From Syntrophaceae bacterium UBA3084 (GTDB taxonomy: Bacteria > Desulfobacterota > Syntrophia > Syntrophales > UBA6807): a stretch of DNA of 5,251 nucleotides. This document shows positions 1-5,251 of this stretch, piece after piece. The number at the start of each line of letters is the position of its first letter. Within the stretch, counting starts at the first letter, position 1. Below the pieces are notes generated by a model. That model made no database searches, had not been told where the DNA came from, and saw nothing but the letters and a program-made list of their open reading frames with translations. The position numbers and the translations under genes are program-made. The DNA lies in the NCBI GenBank assembly GCA_002367335.1, contig DFBI01000002.1:1-5251 (forward strand), written 5' to 3'.

Positions 1-81
1 AGCGTTCGACTGAGCTCACGCCGACGTCTCACGCCGAAGCCATTTTTTGCAAGAATCTTACAACTAAGGGGCTAATGCCCA
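1..81. repeat. Non-coding edge with GC-rich direct repeat and palindrome
   Basis: No gene is visible here. The sequence CTCACGCCGA occurs twice, at 15-24 and 28-37, in a 13-base period. TGAGCTCA at 11-18 is a perfect 8-base palindrome and GACGTC at 23-28 a perfect 6-base one. The patch is richer in GC and CpG than the neighbouring coding DNA. It resembles the short interspersed TTCGAC...GCTCA...CGAA-type repeats often seen between genes in environmental bacterial genomes, but that resemblance is from memory. GGGC-TAAT-GCCC at 69-80 could form a 4-bp hairpin just after the purN stop. It has no T-run on the purN strand, so I do not call it a terminator. Confidence 0.4.
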
Positions 82-747
82 TCAAAACTTATCTAGCGGA
101 GGATTATGTAATGGAGCTTCATCGATCTTCTTATGATTCTTAATGCGAACCTTTCTGCCGACAATTTCAAGTTTTCCTTCCGCATAAAATTGAATGGCCT
201 GAGGAAATATCCGGTGTTCCTCTTTAAGAATCCTCTGCTGAAGCGTATCGGCAGTATCGTCATCATAAGCGGGGATGACGGATTGAATGATAATCGGACC
301 TGTGTCAACACCTTCATCCGCGAAATGGACAGTACATCCTGAAAATTTCACGCCGTAGTCAAATGCCCTTTCCTGGGCATGGATACCTTGAAAGGATGGA
401 AGGATGGCGGGATGTATGTTCATGATTTTCATTGGAAAGGCTTTTATAAAAAGGGGGGTTAATACCCGCATGAATCCTGCCATGATAACCAGTTCAACTT
501 CATAAGATTTGAGGATATCAATCATTTTTTGATCAAACTGTTGCCGGTCATTAAAATCATTATGATCAATAAAAATGGCAGAGATATTGTGCTTTTTTGC
601 CCTTTCCAGCGCATAAGCATCCGGGTTATTGCTAATAACCACTTTGATCACTGCGTCAAGATTACCTTTTTCTGACTGATCTATGATTGATTGGAAATTA
701 GACCCGCTGCCGGATACAAGAACGCCAATGTTAATGTTATTATTCAT
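82..747 (-). CDS. purN: Phosphoribosylglycinamide formyltransferase (GAR transformylase)
   Basis: This cytoplasmic enzyme transfers a formyl group from 10-formyltetrahydrofolate to GAR, giving FGAR in step 3 of de novo purine synthesis. With the ATG at 747 it has 221 residues, close to the usual 200-220. Visible motifs in this numbering are the phosphate-binding GSGSNFQSII near residues 13-22, MAGFMRVL near 89-96, NIHPAILPSFQG near 110-121, and TVHFADEGVDTGPII near 139-153. The catalytic triad known from E. coli (Asn106, His108, Asp144) is matched by Asn110, His112 and Asp148. An in-frame TTG at 759 would add four residues, but GAGGAAG at 751-757 is well placed for the ATG, so I prefer the shorter form. 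The start overlaps the purM stop by 8 bases, implying translational coupling. The tail after residue 195 is basic and varies in the family. The stop is TGA. Nothing is broken or missing. Confidence 0.96.
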   Translation of the reverse strand: MNNNINIGVLVSGSGSNFQSIIDQSEKGNLDAVIKVVISNNPDAYALERAKKHNISAIFIDHNDFNDRQQFDQKMIDILKSYEVELVIMAGFMRVLTPLFIKAFPMKIMNIHPAILPSFQGIHAQERAFDYGVKFSGCTVHFADEGVDTGPIIIQSVIPAYDDDTADTLQQRILKEEHRIFPQAIQFYAEGKLEIVGRKVRIKNHKKIDEAPLHNPPLDKF

Positions 748-1801
748 TTGCTTCCTCAAAAAGAACAGATGGTTGACTCTCTCCCCTTTTGGCTACTGAA
801 CCAATTACAGAAGCTTTCTCGCCGAGGGCTTCAAGTCGATCCAATAATTCTTTTGATTCTTTTTTAGAGACGACCACCATCATTCCTATACCCATGTTGA
901 ATACTCTAAACATTTCCATTTCATCGATGTTTCCTTTTTCCTGGATAATCGTGAAAATTGGAGGCATATCCCAACTATTTCTGGTGATAACGGCCTGGCA
1001 TCGATTGGGTATTATGCGGGGAATATTGTCTATAAATCCGCCTCCGGTGATGTGAATCACTCCTTTTATGCTGAAGTTCTTGATTATATTCAGCAAGCTT
1101 TTTATATAGATTCTTGTCGGACGAAGAAGTTCCAGGCCAACGGAATATTCAAGACCTTCAATCATATCATTGCCGTTCAGATTCAAATCTTCAAACAATA
1201 CCTTCCTGGCAAGAGAAAGACCATTACTGTGAATACCACTGGAAGCCAGCCCGATGATCTGATCCCCGACTTTGATCTCTGACCCATCAATCAACTTGTC
1301 TCTCTCAACAACTCCGACACAGAAACCGGCAAGATCATACTCTCCATCTTTATAAATACCGGGCATTTCGGCTGTTTCTCCGCCGATAAGAGCGCAACCG
1401 GACTGTTTGCACCCTTCGGCTATACCCTCGATGATTTGCACGCTTGTTTCAAGATTTATTTTCCCTGTAGCTATGTAATCGAGAAAGAAAAGAGGCTCAG
1501 CTCCCTGGACAATCAAATCATTTGTGCTCATGGCTACAAGATCAATTCCGATGGTATCATGTTTTCCCATCATCTGGGCTATTTTCAGCTTCGTGCCAAC
1601 TCCGTCTGTAGATGACACAAGGACCGGGCTTTTATATTTTTCCGTGTCGAGATGAAACAACCCCCCGTAACTGCCAATATTGCCAAAGGCTTCCTTACGT
1701 GATGTAGATTTAATAAATGGCTTTATTTTTTCTATAAAACTGTTGGCCTTGTCTATATCGACGCCGGCATCCTTATATGACACTGATTTTTTCTTTACCA
1801 T
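740..1801 (-). CDS. purM: Phosphoribosylformylglycinamidine cyclo-ligase (AIR synthetase)
   Basis: This cytoplasmic enzyme uses ATP to close the imidazole ring of FGAM, giving AIR in step 5 of purine synthesis. The 353 residues match the family's usual length of about 345. The N-terminal half has SYKDAGVDID (8-17), the ATP- and substrate-binding STDGVGTKLKIA (64-75), GIDLVAMSTNDLIVQGAEPL (85-104) and GGETAEMPGIY (140-150). The C-terminal domain has GLASSGIHSNGLSLAR (184-199), LRPTRIY (226-232), HITGGGF (250-256) and FNMGIGM (301-307). These are hallmark AIR synthase motifs and none is missing. The ATG at 1801 is preceded by GAGGT (1809-1813 on the complement) with 7 bases between. An in-frame TGA at 1826-1828 rules out a start further upstream. 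It is the first visible gene of a purM-purN pair and diverges from recG. I see no clear purine-repressor operator or riboswitch in its 178-base upstream region. Confidence 0.97.
   Translation of the reverse strand: MVKKKSVSYKDAGVDIDKANSFIEKIKPFIKSTSRKEAFGNIGSYGGLFHLDTEKYKSPVLVSSTDGVGTKLKIAQMMGKHDTIGIDLVAMSTNDLIVQGAEPLFFLDYIATGKINLETSVQIIEGIAEGCKQSGCALIGGETAEMPGIYKDGEYDLAGFCVGVVERDKLIDGSEIKVGDQIIGLASSGIHSNGLSLARKVLFEDLNLNGNDMIEGLEYSVGLELLRPTRIYIKSLLNIIKNFSIKGVIHITGGGFIDNIPRIIPNRCQAVITRNSWDMPPIFTIIQEKGNIDEMEMFRVFNMGIGMMVVVSKKESKELLDRLEALGEKASVIGSVAKRGESQPSVLFEEANE
751..757 (-). promoter_or_regulatory. purN ribosome binding site inside the end of purM
   Basis: Read on the minus strand this is GAGGAAG. 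From the end of GAGG there are six bases to the purN ATG at 747. It lies within the last purM codons and so supports coupled translation of the two genes. It also decides the start, because the in-frame TTG at 759 overlaps this site and has no evident site of its own. Confidence 0.75.
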
Positions 1802-1979
1802 AGAAAATACCTCACAAACTGAATTTCATATAAAATAAATGGATATTAATTTGACTAATGCGAAAGAACTAACTTAATTCATGTGAAAAGTCAATTCTTT
1901 CCTTGTAAATAGCAGGCATATCTGTTAGTTAAATTAACGCTTTATATGTGAATTTACTTCGCAATCAGGGTAATATATA
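1802..1979. promoter_or_regulatory. Divergent purM / recG control region
   Basis: This is the only long spacer between genes (178 bases) and is clearly AT-rich. Transcripts leave it in both directions, so it should hold promoters for purM (minus) and recG (plus), which is an inference from gene order. The best -35-like hexamers are TTGACT at 1851-1856 on the plus strand and TTGACT on the minus strand (AGTCAA at 1889-1894). Neither has a good -10 box at 17 bases, so I assign no exact promoter. TTGTAA at 1903-1908 and TATATG at 1943-1948 are further weak hexamers. Short inverted repeats are present: GAAAGAA/TTCTTTC (1862-1868, 1895-1901), AACTAAC/GTTAGTT (1867-1873, 1924-1930) and GTTAA-A-TTAAC (1928-1938). 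Any of these could be an operator, but arms this short arise easily by chance in AT-rich DNA. Confidence 0.5.
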
Positions 1980-4448
1980 ATGGCAAATCTCAATGAAATT
2001 ATCAAGAAAATAGAAACCCCACTGATATTTCTATCGAAAAATTCCTATCAGAACCTCCATCTCGTTAAAGATTTTGAAACGAGTATGTCGGGGCTTATTG
2101 ACAGATTAAAGACGATTAATGCTTCGCTAAAACAAGGAGATATGTCAAAAAACGAATTTGGCAATATCGTCTCTTATCTCGATGAGACTTTCTTAAATTT
2201 TGATAATCTTTCCCTTGCCGAAAAGAAGAAACATATTGCGGTGGCGCTTCGATTGGTAAAGGAAATGCAGCTTCTCTCTTTTGACATTAATACTGAAGAA
2301 TCACCGGACACATCCGGCACAACAGGAGAAATTAAAACCGGTTTTGACAAGTTGTCTCTTCCAGTTCAATACGTAAAGGGGGTGGGTCCGGGAATTGCTC
2401 GACTCCTCGGCAAAAAGAATTTAAAAACCGTAGAGGATATGCTCTACTTCCTGCCGAGGAGATATGAGGACAGGCGCTCCGTTAAAAAGATATCACAGGC
2501 ACAAATCGGCAGCAGGGAAACCGTAATCGGAGAAGTCATCAGTGCAGAGGTGCAGCATTACAGGAAAAAAAAGGTATTTGAAGTAACCATTGATGACGGA
2601 AGCGGCAAGCTCACGGCTAAATGGTTTAAGGGAAATCACGCCTATCTGCGGAAGACATTTAAAAAGGATGCAAGGGTAATTTTTACAGGGGAGGTGAGAG
2701 AGTTTCTCTTCGCTAAAGATATGATTCACCCGGATTTTGAAATTATCAGCAGTAAGGATGAAAACACAGACGATTTTCTCCATTTCAAAAGAATTGTTCC
2801 CATCTATTCGGAGACGGAAGGACTGCATCAAAAATATATAAGAAAGATAATGATGGGAGCAGTTGAGAATTACTCTCAATATGTTTCAAGCCCCATCCCT
2901 AATGAAATATGTGAAAGACAGCATCTCGCCGACATCAATTATTCCATAAAAAACGTCCACTTCCCGGAAGCTGATCAGGATATGGATCTATACAACAATA
3001 TGAAATCGGCGGCACATAGAAGACTGGTGTTTGATGAATTCTTCTTCTTCGAACTGGGAATGGCCCTCAAGAAAAAGGGATATGTCCTGGAAAAAGGGAT
3101 TCCATTTAACACAACCGGAAAACTTTATGACAAATTCTGTAAGATACTTCCATTTGAAATGACCGATGCGCAGAAAAGAGTAATAGAAGAGATTAAGGCA
3201 GATATGGGCAGCGTTTTTCCCATGAACAGGCTCCTCCAGGGTGATGTCGGATGTGGTAAGACAGTCGTTTCAATGGCGGCTATGGCCTGCGCGTGTGAAA
3301 ACGGTTATCAGGCGGCCATCATGGCGCCCACAGAAATACTGTCCGGCCAGCACTACTCCAATATAAAGGAATGGTCTTCAATGCTTGGGCTTGAAGTTGC
3401 GCTACTCACCGGCGGCAAAAAAACGCTGGAGCGGAAAGAGGTTTTGCAAAAGACAGCATCAGGTGATGTGGATATTATCGTCGGGACCCATGCGCTGATT
3501 CAGGAAGGTGTTGAGTTTAAAAAGCTCGGTTTTGTTGTGATAGATGAGCAGCATCGCTTCGGAGTAGTCCAGCGAGCGACTCTTAGGGGGAAGGGGATAA
3601 ATCCGGATGTTCTCGTTATGACAGCCACCCCGATTCCGAGGAGTCTTGCAATGACGGTTTATGGAGATCTCGATATTTCCGTCATAGATGAAATGCCCCC
3701 TGGCAAAAAACCGATTCGCACAAAGCTATTCTACGAAAAGTCCCGTGATAAGGTCTATGAGGTAATACGAAACGAACTAAAAAAGGGGAATCAGGCCTTC
3801 ATCGTCTATCCGCTGGTGGAAGAATCTGAAACACTGGACCTGAAGGATGCCACACGGATGGCTGAACACCTTCAAAAAGATATATTCCCGGAATACGGGG
3901 TAAAGCTGATACACGGAAGAATGAAAGGCGCCGAAAAAGATGAAATCATGGCAGACTTTTCAGAGGGAAAAGCGGACATACTTGTTTCTACCACGGTGAT
4001 AGAGGTGGGTATAGATATTCCACAGGCATCTCTTATGGTCATAGAGCATGCCGAAAGATTCGGCCTCTCACAACTGCACCAGTTGAGGGGCAGGGTAGGG
4101 AGAAGCGACATCCCATCCTATTGTATCCTGCTCGCCGGTTACGCGAGATCCAATGTTTCAAGGAAAAGACTCCGCATAATGGAAGAGACAACTGACGGTT
4201 TCAGGATAGCGGAAGAAGATCTGATCATAAGGGGACCCGGCGAATTTATGGGAACCAGACAATCGGGACTTCCCGACTTCAGGGTAGCGAATATATTGCG
4301 TGACGGAAGAATATTAAACGAAGCTAGGAAAGAAGCCTTTTCACTTGTCGAAAACGATCCCTCCCTGGAAAAACCGGAGCACGCACTCCTGAAAGATGTA
4401 CTTCTGAAAAGATGGGAAGGAAGACTCGACCTGGCAAAAACCGGCTAA
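1980..4448 (+). CDS. recG: ATP-dependent DNA helicase RecG with long N-terminal arm
   Basis: RecG is a superfamily 2 double-strand DNA translocase that reverses stalled forks and moves Holliday junctions. Residues 1-125 form an extension absent from the 693-residue E. coli protein. The conserved RecG start is LPVQYVKGVGPGIARLLGKK (127-146), then LPRRYEDRR (158-166) and the wedge/OB domain (about 170-260) that grips branched DNA. The helicase core shows the Q-motif-like FEMTDAQKRVIEEI (392-405), Walker A GDVGCGKT (421-428), Walker B DEQH in VVIDEQHRFGVVQR (519-532), MTATPIPRSLAM (547-558), HGRMKGAEKDEIM (645-657), TTVIEVGIDIP (671-681) and motif VI QLRGRVGR (701-708). The translocation (TRG) segment is near 730-763, including EEDLIIRGPGEFMGTRQSG. 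Its start is fixed at or after 1980 by an in-frame TAA at 1971-1973. The upstream site is weak, AGGG at 1967-1970 with nine bases between. All key residues are present. Confidence 0.97.
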   Translation: MANLNEIIKKIETPLIFLSKNSYQNLHLVKDFETSMSGLIDRLKTINASLKQGDMSKNEFGNIVSYLDETFLNFDNLSLAEKKKHIAVALRLVKEMQLLSFDINTEESPDTSGTTGEIKTGFDKLSLPVQYVKGVGPGIARLLGKKNLKTVEDMLYFLPRRYEDRRSVKKISQAQIGSRETVIGEVISAEVQHYRKKKVFEVTIDDGSGKLTAKWFKGNHAYLRKTFKKDARVIFTGEVREFLFAKDMIHPDFEIISSKDENTDDFLHFKRIVPIYSETEGLHQKYIRKIMMGAVENYSQYVSSPIPNEICERQHLADINYSIKNVHFPEADQDMDLYNNMKSAAHRRLVFDEFFFFELGMALKKKGYVLEKGIPFNTTGKLYDKFCKILPFEMTDAQKRVIEEIKADMGSVFPMNRLLQGDVGCGKTVVSMAAMACACENGYQAAIMAPTEILSGQHYSNIKEWSSMLGLEVALLTGGKKTLERKEVLQKTASGDVDIIVGTHALIQEGVEFKKLGFVVIDEQHRFGVVQRATLRGKGINPDVLVMTATPIPRSLAMTVYGDLDISVIDEMPPGKKPIRTKLFYEKSRDKVYEVIRNELKKGNQAFIVYPLVEESETLDLKDATRMAEHLQKDIFPEYGVKLIHGRMKGAEKDEIMADFSEGKADILVSTTVIEVGIDIPQASLMVIEHAERFGLSQLHQLRGRVGRSDIPSYCILLAGYARSNVSRKRLRIMEETTDGFRIAEEDLIIRGPGEFMGTRQSGLPDFRVANILRDGRILNEARKEAFSLVENDPSLEKPEHALLKDVLLKRWEGRLDLAKTG

Positions 4449-4452
4449 TCAA

Positions 4453-4481
4453 GTGTCTGAACGAAAAGACCGTTCAGACAC
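4453..4481 (+). terminator. Perfect 11-bp hairpin after recG, weak terminator or attenuator
   Basis: GTGTCTGAACG (4453-4463) pairs perfectly with CGTTCAGACAC (4471-4481) around the 7-base loop AAAAGAC. The hairpin begins four bases after the recG stop, as intrinsic terminators do. The following sequence is AATTTTAC, so the U-run is only four and is offset by two A's. Termination may therefore be partial, with some read-through into the sirtuin gene 27 bases further on. It could also act as an RNA-stabilising 3' end or as a protein-binding inverted repeat in the sirtuin's upstream region. Confidence 0.65.
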
Positions 4482-4491
4482 AATTTTACAT

Positions 4492-4497
4492 GAGGAA
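4492..4497 (+). promoter_or_regulatory. Ribosome binding site of the sirtuin gene
   Basis: GAGGAA lies ten bases before the ATG at 4508, slightly longer than ideal. An in-frame TAA at 4499-4501 excludes an upstream start, so this site and the ATG at 4508 define the beginning of the protein. It follows the recG hairpin by ten bases. Confidence 0.65.
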
Positions 4498-4507
4498 ATA
4501 AATAACC

Positions 4508-5215
4508 ATGCAACCCATTAATCCCAATGAATATCAACATATCGTTTTCTTTACCGGCGCTGGGATGTCTGCCGAAAGTGGCGTTCCCACATACCGGGGC
4601 AGGGGAGGTATATGGAACGAATATCGGTGGGAAGAATATGCCTGCCGGGAAGCTTTTGACCAGGATCCCCTGAAAGTGCTGAAATTTCACGAATTGCGCC
4701 GTAAAGCCGTACTTAAATGCCGGCCCCATGCCGGACATTTTGTGATAGCGGAACTGCAAAAAACGCACCCAAAAGTCACTGTCGTGACACAGAATATTGA
4801 CGGCATGCACCAGCGGGCAGGCAGTAAAAACGTCATGGAACTGCACGGCAGTCTCTGGCGTCTCAGATGTCCCATGCATGGCATTACTGAAGATATCGGC
4901 GAAAAATACAAAAGCTACAAGTGTGAACATTGCGATAACTGGCTTCGACCCGATATCACGTGGTTTGGCGACATGCTGGATGAATTTGTCATAAATCAGG
5001 CCGTCATTGCATTCAGGGAATGTGACCTCTTTGTCGGCATAGGCACATCCGGTGTCGTCTATCCGGCAGCCGGTTTCCCCAGGATTGCAAAGGAATACGG
5101 TGCGAAATGTGTCGAGATCAACCCCGAACAGACTGAAATGTCTTCCATGTATGATATAAGCATCCAGTCAACAGCGGGCGAAGCACTGCCCCACCTTTTT
5201 CAAAAAACGGAATAA
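4508..5215 (+). CDS. cobB: NAD+-dependent protein deacylase, sirtuin class III-like (CobB/SIRT5 type)
   Basis: Sirtuins remove acyl groups from lysines, consuming NAD+ and releasing nicotinamide and O-acyl-ADP-ribose. At 235 residues it has the usual bacterial length. The NAD+-binding GAGMSAESGVPTYR spans 17-30, TQNIDGMHQRAG 94-105, the catalytic His113 lies in ELHGS (111-115), LRPDITWFGD 146-155, GTSGVVYPAAG 179-189 and EINPEQT 203-209. It aligns without gaps to E. coli CobB and SIRT5 (recalled) through residues 44-65. Ala45 and Arg64 match the class III pocket Ala and Arg, but the pocket Tyr is His61. The zinc module is Cys121-x2-His124 and Cys139-x2-Cys142, with His in place of the usual second Cys. 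Desuccinylase or other acyl preference is thus uncertain, while sirtuin identity is not. There is no signal peptide or membrane segment. It follows recG by 59 bases across a hairpin, so it may be only partly co-transcribed. No acetyltransferase or acyl-CoA synthetase gene is beside it to name a target. Confidence 0.93.
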   Translation: MQPINPNEYQHIVFFTGAGMSAESGVPTYRGRGGIWNEYRWEEYACREAFDQDPLKVLKFHELRRKAVLKCRPHAGHFVIAELQKTHPKVTVVTQNIDGMHQRAGSKNVMELHGSLWRLRCPMHGITEDIGEKYKSYKCEHCDNWLRPDITWFGDMLDEFVINQAVIAFRECDLFVGIGTSGVVYPAAGFPRIAKEYGAKCVEINPEQTEMSSMYDISIQSTAGEALPHLFQKTE

Positions 5216-5227
5216 TCAACCAAGACC

Positions 5228-5251
5228 TTTGAATAACGTCCCCTTTTGCCC
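5228..5251. other. Possible fragment of an interspersed repeat at the window edge
   Basis: The last bases after the sirtuin stop contain AATAACGTCCCCTTTT, ending in GCCC. On the other strand this starts with GGGC and then AAAAGGGGACGTT. From memory, AAAAGGGGACG-type strings recur around Y1 (REP-associated tyrosine) transposase genes in deltaproteobacterial genomes. The window stops before any partner arm or transposase could be seen, so this is a hint only. No terminator for the sirtuin gene is visible in the 36 bases available. Confidence 0.2.

Noticed and set aside
69..80. GGGC-TAAT-GCCC hairpin after purN as an intrinsic terminator
   Set aside because: The stem is only four pairs and on the purN strand no T-run follows it.
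789..1282. Two plus-strand open frames (88 and 76 codons) opposite purM
   Set aside because: Both mirror conserved purM sequence and show no protein-family signal of their own.
1802..1979. Purine riboswitch or PurR-type operator upstream of purM
   Set aside because: I see no conserved purine-aptamer loop sequences and no match to the ACGCAAACGTTTTCGT operator, and the purM leader is short and AT-rich.
2493..2879. 128-codon open frame on the minus strand inside recG
   Set aside because: It sits opposite the OB-domain region of recG, has no recognisable family motifs, and is explained by recG codon use.
1980..4448. recG as a different helicase (PriA, Mfd or a defence helicase)
   Set aside because: The N-terminal VKGVGPG-LPRRYEDRR block, DEQHRFGV box and C-terminal TRG segment are specific to RecG, and Mfd or PriA accessory domains are absent.
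4445..4930. 161-codon open frame on the minus strand opposite the sirtuin gene
   Set aside because: It lies antisense to a gene with full sirtuin motifs, its translation has no recognisable domain, and its far end runs into the intergenic hairpin. It is a shadow frame.
4508..5215. Sirtuin as a defence-type SIR2 NADase (as in Thoeris, DSR or SIR2-pAgo systems)
   Set aside because: It is a short stand-alone protein with a zinc module and complete deacylase motifs, and no Argonaute, TIR, HerA or other defence partner is in the window.

Overview
The window holds four intact housekeeping-type genes in two divergent groups, and I see no mobile element, CRISPR array, RNA gene or defence system. The organism looks like a Gram-negative anaerobe of the Desulfobacterota (former Deltaproteobacteria). 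That is an inference from the AT-leaning composition, the wording of the PurN, PurM and RecG sequences, the long N-terminal arm of RecG, and short GC-rich interspersed-repeat-like sequence at both edges. No rRNA or other phylogenetic marker is present to prove it.

Layout. Bases 1-81 are a non-coding edge downstream of purN. They contain a GC-rich patch with a 10-base tandem direct repeat and an 8-base palindrome. purN (82-747) and purM (740-1801) lie on the minus strand in the order purM then purN. They overlap by 8 bases, and the purN ribosome binding site lies inside the end of purM, so the two are probably translationally coupled. A 178-base AT-rich spacer (1802-1979) separates purM from the divergent recG and must carry the control signals for both directions. 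recG (1980-4448) encodes an 822-residue branched-DNA helicase. A strong 11-bp hairpin follows it at 4453-4481, and then a sirtuin gene (4508-5215) that reads in the same direction. The last 36 bases are non-coding and end in a possible interspersed-repeat fragment.

How the genes work together. PurM and PurN catalyse two steps of de novo purine synthesis: PurN formylates GAR (step 3) and PurM closes the ring of FGAM to make AIR (step 5). RecG remodels stalled replication forks and recombination intermediates. The sirtuin is a CobB/SIRT5-like NAD+-dependent protein deacylase. No shared pathway links recG and the sirtuin beyond adjacency, and the hairpin between them suggests at least partial transcriptional separation.

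The most interesting detail is in the sirtuin. It has the class III layout, but the acyl-pocket Tyr of the Tyr-x-x-Arg signature is His, and the first zinc pair reads Cys-x-x-His. Otherwise the window is ordinary, and I found no convincing undescribed system.
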